Part shown: piece by piece, positions 34,076 to 47,700 of the stretch
Layout of the letters: each line of letters begins with the position of its first letter
How positions within the stretch are numbered: the stretch's first letter is position 1
NCBI GenBank assembly: GCA_943737045.1
Contig: CALSFV010000327.1
Span: 62,001-126,000, forward strand
Reading direction: 5' to 3'
From: Parapristionchus giblindavisi
Lineage: Eukaryota > Nematoda > Chromadorea > Rhabditida > Diplogasteridae
Length of the DNA stretch: 64,000 nucleotides
Translations under genes and position numbers: made by a program
The notes under the pieces: model-generated
What the model was told of the DNA's origin: nothing
Database searches by the model: none
Seen by the model: only the letters and a program-made list of their open reading frames with translations

Positions 34076-35110
34076 TGCCTTATTCACATCAATAGTGTAA
34101 TTAAAGATGTATGCCAAAATATTGTTCATTGCGTACTAGCATAATAAAGTTATTATAATTAGTCCTCACATTTTATTAATAGGAGCTTTCGAATGAACGG
34201 TTTACTCGCATCATGCACATGGCTTCACTCACTTGTGAAACATGAATCAAACAAGTGCAACCGCCACTCAACCGTGCTCCAAATTCGAATTGCCCGGCGC
34301 AAACCTCTCCAACGCCTCACAAATCATGTCTTCTCACGCTTCAGTGCAGATCGAACTCTACTGATGTGCGGTCACACCATGGACGAGAATATTATGCACA
34401 TAGCTACTACATCCTAGTTTCGCGTGCATATTTAGCGCATGGAAGGAAGTAGATCAAAATGAATAGAAAAGGATGAATGGGATGAAGCTCAACGAACTCT
34501 CCCACGATCCACTCTTTCGAATCTTTGAATCAACTGTGCAGAGAGCAGCTAGGAAAAGAAGTAGAAGGTCAACCGATCAAACAATATCCCTACAGCACCA
34601 ACGGTTAATGGGAACCATATACGGGAGCAGACATGGGGTGCCCAATGTAAAATTAAGGCTTTACGAAAAAGTGTGGAATGACCTTCTGCAAAAATGGTCT
34701 AGGTGAAAATTTTAAAAAAATTGAATGCCCCAGTAACCTTTTTTTTTACAATTTTCCGTTCGGATGCCCCTTGTAGAATCGTGCTCCATGTATAATGGGA
34801 CCAAATGATCTTTGATCTTTCACTGACCTCACCATCGTTAGTCTACGTTAAACGAGAGAACATGGGCGATACCGGTTTTTCGTCCTTACCAACACACCAA
34901 AACAACTACAAAAAGACAACAGAGTGAGATAAGGATCATTGAGGATTGGTGATAACTTATCACTGATAAGACAAAGAGCGAGAGATAAGTGTTTGTCTGT
35001 ATTTGTTTGTACAGCCGATCCGAGAGTGGGGGAATCGGCAAGGAAGATATAGGGACGGAGAGAAATGAACGAATCGAATCGATCATTGAGATCGATCCAA
35101 GCGTTCCAAT
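34076..35110. other. Spacer without recognised gene
   Basis: 34605-34795 has weak similarity to the CATACATGGGCGGGGTAC family. Nothing else recognised. Confidence 0.4.
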
Positions 35111-35114
35111 CGTT

Positions 35115-35245
35115 AAACTATCGCGTACTCCAGGTACCCCGCTCATGTACGGAATCATACATGAGCGGGGTACCTGGAGCTCGATTCTACAGGGGGCATC
35201 CGAACGAAAAATGGTTAATTTTACAGGGGGCCTTCACTTTTTTTT
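35115..35245. mobile_element. CATACATGGGCGGGGTAC-type element with a mirrored end
   Basis: 35115-35180 is a hairpin: CCAGGTACCCCGCTCATGTA, an 8-base loop region, then the complement. The right half continues as the family sequence TTAATTTTACAGGGGGCCTTC. Confidence 0.7.
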
Positions 35246-37180
35246 CCAAAAATTTCAGCTAAACATCATTTCCCCCCAGGTCACAGTGATCTACCGCAGT
35301 CAAATCTGTGTTGGTCAAAACTAAGCAAGGATCAGTATGTTCATGATCAAGAGGCTAGAGATGGGCGAGAAAGTTTGGAGCAGTGCAAGCGACAGACGAA
35401 ATACGTATGGCCCCAAAATAGGCGATAAGTGTATAGCGATGTATGAATAGTCATCAAATAGACCTACTAGTAGAGGAATGAATGACGAAGGAGAAGAAAG
35501 AAAGAAAAGTAGTAGTATTTGTCGATTCATTCATTTGCGCGAGCAGGGAGATGGTGAGGTGAGGGGGGAGCAGGGGCGACAGGAGGAAGAGATGCAGAAC
35601 TTCCCCCCTCTACTTTAATCCTTCCTCTTGATCACTCGCATCAATAGTCAATAACTGTTTCACGGAACGAAAAAAGCAATGCGGTCGTCAAATGTTAAAA
35701 AAAAACGAATATAAAATTCAAAATGAGGAGTTTTCTCCGACTTTCTATTCTTTTCGCAACTTTTCAACAGAGCCTAACTGCAGCGCGGAATGAAGTCAGA
35801 CCCAATGGGGTAAAATAATTTAAATCTAATTCTATGTCTAAAAAATACAGTCAAGTCGAGACGCTTGAAGCCAAGAAAAAGCTAGAATTTTCAAAGAATC
35901 CTGATTAGGGTGATCGTTATCAGACAATCAGACAATACAGTGAGCGGCTTAAATCGGAAGTGAGAAATGATGAAGCACGCATAGTGTTAGTCATACATGG
36001 GCGCCAGGCTTTTCGGAAATTGGGTGGAATTTCCCTTGTAAAATGGCATTTAGGTGAAAAAATTCCGCAATATCCTCGCCGCCGTGGAATGTTTTTAACA
36101 TTAACAGTTTTTATACAATTTTCAGCTAGGATTCCCCATCGTAGAACGTACCCCGCCCAGGTGTGGTTTAGTAATCAGTTGCTGAAAAAGTGTTACGCAC
36201 AATAAAACACAATAAACCATAAAATAAATCAAACGATAGGTTATAGTGATCACTGTTCAGACAATACAACAAACTGTGACCGGATATATCTAATTGATCT
36301 CTATGAATAAATATCACATCTATCTTGTCCACAACCCATTGGCTTCATAAAGAAAAAAATCAATATCTATATACCATAAGAATAACTAAGATATATGTTC
36401 TAATTGATCTTACGTAGCAATCGTTAGCCAGAAATAATCAGAAATTAGAGTGCGTGGGTGTGTCTTGTGCTTTGTGCACTCTTCGTATTTCATTTCAATT
36501 CATATAAACGGTGATAATTAGGAGAATAGCGGATGTTGCTGCATTTAGAAAAGGCGAAGACTACGAATTCAACCATCAATTATCTGTGGATAAAAATAGA
36601 TAGCAATGAAGAGGAAGGAGAAAACTTCAGACGCAGAAAGAGCATTGAAGGGGTACTACGCAACGGGAAACAAGTAAAGTTTAGCGGGAATAAACGATAT
36701 AATGAGTAAATTGACACATATAAATCGAATCTCGATAAATACATTCACAAATTCCCTGGCATATATCACAATTCACAGCTTTCTCTAAAAGTATAAACAA
36801 GGAACTAGGCAATCGAGACGGTTTAAAGGCGAGCCAAGTCTGATCAACCTCAATTCCGAGTGATTACTGTAGATATATGGTAGGTGAAGATGAAACAATC
36901 AAGTCAATATCATAGGCCAAAGAATAGACCTCTTACGTAGCGAGAAAAATCAGCGCAACAATACCAATATAGAACAGAAACAGTCAAAACGCTGGAAACT
37001 AACTTCGGCTAACTTGACACCAAATACCGTAGCCAGAGCCGTATTCTGTCTTTTCCTAATACTCCGGATATCTGGCAATTTGCCAGCATGTAAAAAGTCA
37101 GTTCGCGATTACAAAGTAAAAATTTTCAGTTTTAATTTTATTTAAATGTTTCTGATTTAGCTTGTTATTTTTTTCGTTTT
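35246..37180. other. Upstream region of the ACAD9-like gene
   Basis: AT-rich. 35992-36170 has ends CATACATGGGCGCC and CCCCGCCCAGGTGTG, a probable short inverted-repeat element. The rest shows nothing recognised. Confidence 0.45.
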
Positions 37181-37185
37181 AAGCG
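37164..37185 (+). promoter_or_regulatory. Possible trans-splice acceptor just before the ACAD9-like start codon
   Basis: A T-rich run (TTATTTTTTTCGTTTTAAG) ends two bases before the ATG at 37186. In nematodes such a site immediately upstream of a start codon often receives a spliced leader. It could equally be an ordinary 3' splice site of a 5' UTR intron. The AAG rather than CAG makes it weak. Confidence 0.4.
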
Positions 37186-37395
37186 ATGCAAACTGTGGCT
37201 CGCTTGGTCACACGGCGACAGGCTCGTCTGGGAGCCTTTGCGTCTCGTGCACAGCACGGAAAAGCCCCAGCCGATTCTGACCGCCCTTCGACATCGTCGA
37301 TCGCGACCACAAAGATGGACAGCCTTGTCGGAGGAGATATTCCAATCGAGAAACGCTCACTGTCCAGAGGATTGGCGATGAACAAATTCGAGAAG
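37186..37395 (+). CDS. ACAD9: ACAD9-like exon 1 (targeting peptide)
   Basis: Start ATG at 37186; 210 nt, donor GTGAAC. Arg-rich presequence, then KRSLSRGLAMNKFEK, corresponding to the RPFAKELFLGK entry segment of ACAD9. Confidence 0.9.
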
Positions 37396-40300
37396 GTGAA
37401 CTCTTATATATAGATTCTTGATCCCATTGACAGTTCATGTATTGTTCGCTGAATATACGTGACTTTTATCAACAAAAAAAAGTCAAGTAATAGACTAGTA
37501 AGAGTAAACAAGAAAAATAAGGGAACAACTGACCAATAATAGGATACAACTGACTAATGAGAGTAAACTAGAAACGAATAAAACTAGAAACGTTTGTTTG
37601 TCACTCGATGTTAAGCTAATAAAATCGATAAATTCCAGGACTTCATGATCTACCCTGAATACACCGACACAGATGATCTTCGAAATATCGAGGGATTCGT
37701 CGATGTTCTGAAGCAAACACTAGAAAGAACTGGTATGTATAATAATATTTATCATTTTTTATAGAGAGATCTCTTATGGGGCAAATACATAGAAAGATTA
37801 AAGGGTGAAATCAAATACGAAGAAATGTTGTATACACTGCAATTGTTTGATCACAGCGACAGCTTTCGTACGAAAGAATGAAACACGCTTAGGTTTGGTT
37901 GAGTTACAATATGAAAGATATTGAGAAGTAGATGATCGATAATAATGTTTTAATTAACTTAATTAATCTTGTAATTGTTCTTGTAGTTGATGAACGAGCT
38001 CTCGAAAAGGCCGGTGAATTGTCAAACGATGTTCTTTCCGCCCTCAAGGCCAGTTTTAGAGAGCTTTATAGTATTACTTTAAATAAATAATTTATATATT
38101 TGCATTATCTTGCTTTAACTTTGACTTGCAAACAAAGATTTGTACCTTATGAACAATGCATTTTTACTATTCGTTTTAACTTCCAAAGTCTCCTTATTCA
38201 AAGCTATAATAAAGTCATCTATTACGAATACTCGGATAATATATAATAACATAATATGGATAATATATAATATAGTTATTAATATATAGCTCGGATTAGA
38301 ATTTAATGTTTTTACGGCATTCAGAGAAGATAAATATATTGTTTCTGCAAAATAATCACGGACCATTTGCAGTCGTCAGAGATCTCTGGATGTTTTATTC
38401 CGAAAGACTTTGGAGGTCTAGGCATGTCCTACAAGGATCTAATGCGTATTAATGAGGTGAGGCTATCATAGGTCGAATAGCTAGGTTATCGGTTTTCAAA
38501 ATCCGGTCAGGTTTTTTTCGATTTTTGTGAAATTTTGGCTCAAAATCCGGTCAGGCTTGGTACTTTGTAACATACTTTTCGACCTAAGCGTGAGGCTATG
38601 CTGACAAACTATTAATATTATTATTACTATTATTCGCAATTAAATCACCTCTATCTTTCAAACACTTTTGACTCGTCACCATTATGTGGCTCGTTTCGTG
38701 CATACGCGCGTTGATAAAGTATAGTATATAATTAGATTGGTCTAAACTACCTCCATTTACGTTATAAAACGTGATAGTGCGAATAATGTTGGTCTTCGTT
38801 GCATTAATGAACGTTTATTTATTTATTTATACTATTTACCATAAATAATATGCTTAATCTATGACTGATGCGCATCATTATGTGGTCAAAGGTTAAACGT
38901 ATTCAGAGGTTTTTGAACTCGAAAGAGATGTGACTGCAAACATTTATCATGAAAAATATAAATCAAGTGAAATGATAATTTAGTTTTTATAATAATAATA
39001 ATTTTTTCCTTCAATCGAATACATCGGGGATATATGTTAAATAAGTCTTTTGGAGACTAGATAATGATACAATTAATGCGGTAAATCAGTTAATATAGAG
39101 AGGGTGAATTTCTCCTGTTGTATTCGCGTTTCACTCTGGTGACAATATTGCCGTGTCGATTTGATCGTAATTATCGACACTCCCCCGGTGTTTAAAAACT
39201 TAATGTTTACTTAACAATAAATCTAATTTGAAAGTCGCCGTGCTGACTACACTCTCGATCACAGATAATGCAAGCAAGTATGGTTAGAGCGGAGAGTTTC
39301 AAATTAGCTCGGGGCTGTTAAAATTAACTCGGAGAGTTTCGAATTAGGCGTGCCTTTCAGGAGCTCTCAATCGATTGGTCAATCACCTCACACACTACCG
39401 TAACCCACATGGTGTCCACTCTGCTCATGCTGTACGGTACCGAAGCACAGAAGGAGAAGTACGTTACGATTACGGTAGATTTATTGATTGTATCGTAGAT
39501 CAGTAATCAATCAATCAATATATTCAGATATCTGTCAGCCATCGCCTCGGGCAAGTGCCGTCCTGCTATCGCCTTCCCGACTGCTGTGGGGTACGGTAGT
39601 TGTGCATGGTTACTGTAGTTATCGATTTCATCTGTCAAAAGTAGGTTACGTCTGGCCGCATTTTGGAATTTAAAAATCTGTAACGTAGCTATTCGACCTA
39701 TGATCACGTGAACACAATGATGAGAGATTTGGTTCGATTTGACTCATTTGCTATATCTAGTTATCTAAATCTCGGGTAGATCAATGATTGACAATCAATC
39801 GATATCATCCTTGCAGCTCTCTGTCCTCCTCATGTGAGGTGCACGGTAGTTCGTCGTCGGGTCTGGACGGCACTCTGATGGGCGAGGGAGTGCGTGCTAT
39901 CGGCGCCGACAAGGCCAATCTACTGCTGGTCTTCGCCCACGTCAAGGATCCATCGGTTTGTGGCATCTCGGTTATTGGGTCCTTATAATTTGAGCTCGAG
40001 GCCAGTCCTCAGCTGAACATTCAGTGACTGATATGATATATTGATTGATTGATTGATTGATTGATGCATGATCAAGGACCCATCGGTTTGTGGCATCTCG
40101 GTTCTTGGTTCCCTATAATTTATTCTATACTACAAAAAAATCAAAAGTCTAGAATTTTTTTGATATATGGAAAGAGAGTGAAACATGCAAGTGGCTGGAT
40201 TTTTAGACGTAGCGCCCGAAACACCATAGGAGGCCGTTTGTGTAAGAGTCGAACAAGGGTTGGCACAGGCCAAAAATTTTAATACCCTCAAAACTTGTGT

Positions 40301-41714
40301 ATAGGGGTTATCGACCCCGCTGATGAAGATGGACATAGTTATTTTGGCTCCAGTGGTCCCGTAACGCCTGGGACGGATTACGGTAACATCACGTTTTCAA
40401 GTCGTTCTCGGTCCATGGTTGAGCTGAGGTATGAAAATTGGGCTCCTGGGTCAGAATTCGATGGCGATGATGGCTGTCTACATCATTAGTTTTGAAAAGT
40501 TTTCAGAAGGTTGATTAGTGGAAATTTTGATGGACACGGATGCGGGCATAGCGAGTATGACAGTTCGAACCGGCGTGAAGAGAGGATTCCAATGATGTAT
40601 TATGAGCCCATACGTACATTGCCATCTCAATATTGCCTCGATATAGTGAGCTGCGATAGAGGTAAACAAGAGGACTCTCTCAATTCCGCGCGCTCTCTTG
40701 CACTCTCGAGAGAGCGCGGCGAAAAGAGAGAGTGCCGAGAGAGCGCGCGGAATAGAGAGACGCAGACAACTCCTCGTGATTTTTTTTTTACGTATGGGTT
40801 CATAATACATCATTGGAATCCTCTCTTCACGCCGGTTCGAACTGTCATACTCGCTATGCCCGCATCCGTGTCCATCAAAATTTCCACTAATCAACCTTTT
40901 GAAAGCTTTTCAAAACTAATGATGTAGACAGCCATCATCGCCATCGAATTCTGACCCAGGAGCCCAATTTTCATACCTCTAGCTCAACCATGGACCGAGA
41001 ACGACTTGAAAACGTGATGTTACCGTAATCCCGCCCAGGCGTTGCGGGACCACTGGAGCCAAAATGACTATGCACATCTTCATCAGCGAGGTCGATAACC
41101 CCTATACACAAGTTTTGAGGGCATTAAAATTTTTGGTCTGTGCCAACCCTCTCCCAGATTTGCCCGACTCTTACACAAACGGCCTCATAGAGCACATTAT
41201 TAGCTAACTTAGTTATTTTAAAAAAATTTCACCTACTGCTGGTGTTCGCCCATGTCAAGGATGCATCGGTTCATGGAATCTCGGCTTTTGTTTGCCTATA
41301 TTTAGAGCTCCATTCTTTGCATCGAAGTCCTGAAGTTATCTTTGGTACATGAAAAGAGAGTGAAACATGCAAGTGGCTGGATAATGAATATGGATCGCAC
41401 ATCGAAAATTTTTTTACTGTTATCAAGTTTTAGCACTGACAGTGGTTAACATACATGTTCATACCCTCACAATGTGAGAACCTACCCACTATATAAGGCT
41501 CACTTTTTATGCGAAATATTACAATTTAATCGAAAAATAACGATTTTCCTAAATCACTGTTTTTTTAATATTTTTAAAAATAATTTTATATACTCAATTC
41601 CCGATAAATATCGAAGTCCTGAAGATATCTTTGGCACATGAAAAGAGAGTGAAACATGCAAGTGGCTGGATTGTGAATAGGATGACAAACTATCCATCAA
41701 TTGCAATAATAATG

Positions 41715-41751
<37 letters not shown>

Positions 41752-44700
41752 TAATCTTTATGACCTTGGTGTGGTGAGTCATGGCAGAGGCCCCTCATAC
41801 ATTAATGGCTTATCTTCGAGCTTTTATCGAAAAAAAAATCAATAATAATCAATCAATCAATATTTAGAAAGAGAAGTCCCTGCGATGTTTCGTCATCGAC
41901 CGAAATCGAATGGGCGAGGGTGAGAAGTGGGAGACTACTAGGGAGGAGACGTTGGGACTGAAGGCTACTGATGGTATCGATTTATTGATTGATTTTTCTT
42001 TTTTTTTAATTTAAATTTACTATTTATATATTTCCATCAAATATAGTGAGCAGGAGTGAGATGTATACTATATAAACACTATTTATTGTACTATTAACGG
42101 CTCAGTATGAGCGATTTTATATTGTAGTGGTGCATTTACTGTTTTGTTTGGAGAGTCAGGAACATGTTTACATGACGTTTGCATTGTTATGATGTAGAAT
42201 CGTTCTTGATTAGGTTACTGTAATATCGTTCTTGATTAGGTTACTGTAATATCGTTCTTGATTAGGTTACTGCAATATCTTTGTTGATTAGGTTACTGTA
42301 ATATCGGTCTTGATTAGGTTACTGTAATATATTTTTTCAATTACAGTAAGCCGTGTCACACTCTCGGCTACGGTAACCGAAGCGAACGCCCTTGGTGATA
42401 ATGGAAAGGAGGTATATATTATTGCGTCAGTTGTTTATATAGCCCTCTTATTATCAAAGTTCACATCTTACAATTTTAGATCTAATGTGCATATACTTAT
42501 ACTATACTTATATTCGTACATTTTTACCTTTTCATTTGTCGTATCTTATGTAGAAAAGTGAAACTGTATCGTATTACTTATCGTATTTTGCATTCATTTT
42601 GTCACATGCACAACTTGCTGACTCAATGTTTCACGAAACATTTAGATCGGATTGCTAGATCAATCATAGATCGTAGATCTTGGAATGTTCGCAAAAATAT
42701 TATTTATTAATTTCTGCACGCTCTTCATTTGGATTCTTTGTTGCCAAATGTTTCGGTAGCAACTAAAAATCGGTAAATATTGAGTATAATATTGATGTTT
42801 CGTATTTCTTTGACCTATCTTGATTGGTGCTCAATATAATAATAACAATTTATCTACGCCCGAGGCGCAACAGTAGTTAAGTGAACAATGTATAGATATA
42901 TGAATAATAGCAATATAATAATATGAATAATATATAATATTATCGATTATTTCCAGCTACACGCCGAGGCCCTCTCGTGCACGCGTATGCCGATTGGTGC
43001 GGCCGTCGTCGGGTACGGTAGACGACTTTTGGAAGACGTCGCCCGCGTGGCGAACGAGACGGAAAGCTCCATTACGGTACGAATAATGCAATAATAATAA
43101 TAATAATAATAATAATTATCCTGCCAGTCATTTTGTCTTGTCATTATTCGATATCTCCTAGAGTAAGGGGTGTTGAATGCATCACTGACGTTGTGCATTA
43201 TGGAGTGATATGATATGGATGAAACCGGAAATCACTGGTCTTTTATAATAATAATTTATCTACACTCGAGGCGCGTCAGCAGTGATACGAAAATGATTTT
43301 GATTTGACAGTGATATGGACATAGGTCGAAAAGTTAGGTTATAGGTTTTCAAAATCCGGTCAGGTTTTTCGATTTTTGGTAAATTTTGCTCAAAATCCGG
43401 TCAGGTTTATCGATTTTTGTGAAATTTTGGTTAAAAATCCGGTCAGGTTTTTTCGATTTTTGTGAAATTTTGGCTCAAAATCCGGTCAGGCTTGGTACTT
43501 TGTAACATACTTTTCGACCTATGGATATGGATAATGATTCTCTGTGGGGATCAGGGTTGAAATGGTTGAGTTAGGTCAAAGATAATAGGGCGATTTTCTA
43601 ATTCTTTTCCAGTAGAAGAATCAATGGAGCTACTTGCTCTCATTTCTCAAATGATAAAACAATTGAGTAGTATTCATCATTGAAAAATCTATCGTATGAT
43701 TATTTTAAAAACAATGCATAATTTAATTTTTTTAAATATTAATTTTTAAATAAAGCGTGTTTTCAGCCAGGCCTCGCGCTCTCGGCCCACTCACACATCC
43801 ATCGACTCGTCTCGCGTCTCTCACTGCAACTGTACGCCCTCGAGAGTGTCGTGTACTATCTGGCGGGTACGGTAACTTTGATTATTGATTGGTTTTTGAT
43901 TATTGATTGAGTTTTGATTATTGATTGATTTATACGAACGGTAGATTGAGTGAGGAAAGAGTGGTCAGATTGACGATGAGATATACGTCGACTAGAGTAC
44001 GAGAGGGTGTGGAATTAATCAAAGGAAAACCAATAGTTGATTCTTATGTATGCAGCCCATAGTGTTATATGTCGAGTTTTATTACGAGAGTGTCGTGTAC
44101 TATCTGGCGGGTACGGTAGCTTTGATTATTAATTGATTTATACGAACGGTAGAGCGAGTGAGGAAAGAGTGGTCAGATTGAGACACATAGATCGACTAGA
44201 GTGTCCCTATTTGCTGTCCGCATAGGTCGAATGGCTAGGCTATCGGTTTTCAAAATCCGATCAGGTTTTTCAATTTTTGGCAAATTTGGCTCAAAATCCG
44301 GTCAGGTTTTTCGATTTTTCTGAAATTTTGGCTCAAAATCCGGTCAGGGTTTTCAATTTTTGTGTTATTTTGGCTCAAAATCCGGTCACGCTTGGTGCTT
44401 TGTAACATACTTTTCGATCTATGGCTGTCCGGATTGAGACGGGTTGCACCGTGAGTCAAAACGTTTATTTATTTATTTATTTATCATACATCATAAAGAT
44501 GTTTCAACATGTAACGAATTAAAATTAATAAATTAGCACAGGGGGAAATAAAAAGGACAGTGGACAAAGTGAAATGGGGGGGGGCATAGGTGGGCGCGTG
44601 AAAACGAATTCTTTTTGCGCACAGCCTTGCCTTCCCTTGCGGGTCCTTACGCATAGCCTTCCCTCGCAAAAATTAGAAAATTTCCAGTCAATTCTGCTAA

Positions 44701-47700
44701 AAAATGCCCATGCTCATAGCGTTGCCCTACAATTCCCCGGTTTGCGCACAGCCTTTCCCCCAGCGTGCCCACCTATGGGGGGGGGGAAGGTGAAGATGGT
44801 CAAGGATGTCTCAGTAACGTATTCTCAAGTACAGAGTATACCGTAGTCTTTATATCACTCTATCTGAGAAAATCCACATAGGTGCGGTATCGACGAAAAA
44901 TGGATTTTCCTGTTTTATGTATGATAATTACAGGCTCCATGAGTGAAGTTCACCGGTACTTGGAAATTCCTTCAAATTGAAAATTCGCTTCAGGGGGTGA
45001 CCACACAACGATTTGGCGCCTTTTCCTAAAAGGTTTATTTCGAATCCAATCGATTCAGGAGTGGGTGCACTCGACTCCGTGGCTAATTCTAAGAAACTAT
45101 TGTCCACGAGAGTTTTTTGATCAAAGATCAACGAAGTCTGGAATCGAGAATTTTCGAAATAATTTTCACATTAAATTAATTCTCACTATTTTCCCATGGC
45201 GAATGAAAATTTTTTATTTGCTTAATAGCTTCTTCATATTATATTACACCTTTAGTTTAAAAATTATAATTAATAAAAAATTAGAAGTTTGTGTACGAAT
45301 CAATTTTGTTTGTTGTACTTAATTGTGGTGAGGATTGGCGACGTTCCCTAAAAAGTTTATTTCGAATCCAATCGTTTCGTGAGTGGGCGCAATCGATTCC
45401 TTGGCCAATTCTAAGAGACTTTTGTCTAGGAGAGTTTTTCGATCAAAGATCAACGAACGTTGGAATTGTGAATTTTCGAAAAAAATGTTTACATTAAATT
45501 AATTCTCACAATTTTCCATAGCGAATGTAAACTTTTATTTTCTCAAATGCTTCTACATAGTGAGAATTATGGAAAATAGTGAGAATTAATATAATGTAAA
45601 CATTTTTTTTCGAAAATTCCCAATTCCAGCGTTCGTTGATCTTTGATCGAAAAACTCTCCTAGACAAAAGTTTCTTAGAATTGGCCAAGGAATCGATTGC
45701 GCCCACTCACGAAACGATTGGATTCGAAATAAACTTTTTAGGGAACGTCGCCAATCCTCACCACAATTAAATACAACAAACAAAATTGATTCGTACACAA
45801 ACTTCTAATTTTTTATTAATTATAATTTTTAAACTAAAGGTGTAATATAATATGAAGAAGCTATTAAGCAAATAAAAAATTTTCATTCGCCATGGGAAAA
45901 TAGTGAGAATTAATTTAATGTGAAAATTATTTCGAAAATTCTCGATTCCAGACTTCGTTGATCTTTGATCAAAAAACTCTCGTGGACAATAGTTTCTTAG
46001 AATTAGCCACGGAGTCGAGTGCACCCACTCCTGAATCGATTGGATTCGAAATAAACCTTTTAGGAAAAGGCGCCAAATCGTTGTGTGGTAACCCCCTGAA
46101 GCGAATTTTCAATTTGAAGGAATTTCCAAGTACCGGTGAACTTCACTCATGGAGCCTGTAATTATCATACATGAAACAGGAAAATCCATTTTTCGTCGAT
46201 ACCAAAAAAATTCGGTTGTTGAATTCTCTCAGATAGTGTGATTTATCATCATGATCATGGCCACTACACAGGTCTTCTGGATGAGAAGTTGCCCATCGTC
46301 GTAGACGTCGAGAACGCCCTGCTCCATCGGCTGACGCGATCATTCCTGAGACAGAGTACGACTGCGCTCTTAGAGGTACGGTAGCTATGATTGATCTTTG
46401 ATCTTTCGGAGTGATGGCTTTCCTTTGTTGATCTTTGACTGATCGAGCGTTGATTTTGTTATTGACAAGACATGACTGAATTTTGAGCTTTGAATTGGCC
46501 GAAACACCATAGCGCACATTGTCAGTATTAGCTGATCTGTTATATATTAGTTGATTTTTCATTTACAGTGCATGCAAGCCTATGCTTGCACATCTTTTAA
46601 TTAATCTATTAAGTAAATCTATTAATATTATTGAAATTTTTAAATTATATTATTAATTTAATTATTAATAATATTAATTTAATTATGTCTAGCCTGATCT
46701 CTGATCTCTCTCGTTTGCAGGTTCTTGGCTCGCGCGCAATCGACTCTCGTGAGCTATTCGAGAAGCACATCCGAGATGTGACGACGCTCATGGCTTTGGT
46801 GAGTGTGTATACGGTAGATTACTGTAGGTTATGGCGGTGTATGGTAGAATACTGTAGGTTATGATGGTGTACGGTAGAATACTGTAGGTTATGGTGGTGT
46901 ACGGTAGAATACTGTAGGTTATGATGGTGTACGGTAGAATACTGTTGGTTATGGTGGTGTACGCGGTGGTGTACGGTAGAATACTGTAGGTTATGTTAGT
47001 GCAAAAAAGAAAAATAAAATAAAGGAAAGGGTCTTTTATACTATACTTTTGGACTGGTGGACTGGTGCGGTGTTCTGATGTATTGAAGTTGTCTGTTGAA
47101 TCGGCGTTGCGATTAGTCGATATGAAAAGAAGTCGGCGAAATGTTTTCAGTACGTATTTGCGAAATGCTTTGAATAGAAATACTAAAATAACAATTATTC
47201 CTTCCTTGCGATGGTTATCCCACATTGAGTCTGGTGTACGGTAATGTTATTTACGCAGTAGAGTACGGTAGTATAGTGTACGGTATTGCATAGGTGGGCA
47301 CGCTGGGGGAAAGGCTGTGCGCAAACCGGGGAATTGTAAGGCAAGGCTATGCGCATGGCCATTTTTTAGCAGACTTGACTGGAAATTTTCCAATTTTTGC
47401 GAGGCAAGGCTATGCGCAAGGCCCCGCAAGAGAAGGGAAGGCTGTGCGCAAAAAGAATTCGTTTTCACGCGCCCACCTATGACGGTATTGTATTGCACGG
47501 TAGTAGTGATAGGTACGAAAATGCAGGCTCACTGGCACACACTCCAAGCTACTTTGCAAACTCTGCGCTCTGACAACGCTCTCTCGCACTGTTTGTCTAC
47601 AAGAGAGCATTGCGTGAGCGGCGAGTACTATTAACTCGGGGTGAGCCTTTAAAGGGGCTGGCAAAGAAATCGTTGACCGACTGATATCCAATGAATATGC

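Noticed and set aside
34193..34706. Plus-strand frames around 34.2-34.7 kb as a small gene
   Set aside because: No domain or splice pattern recognised, short frames, and the right side overlaps a decayed inverted-repeat element.
40478..40927. Two 138-codon frames on opposite strands starting MISGNFDGHGCG
   Set aside because: They are the two arms of fold-back element FB3 read outward. The identical peptide on both strands reflects inverted arms, not two genes.
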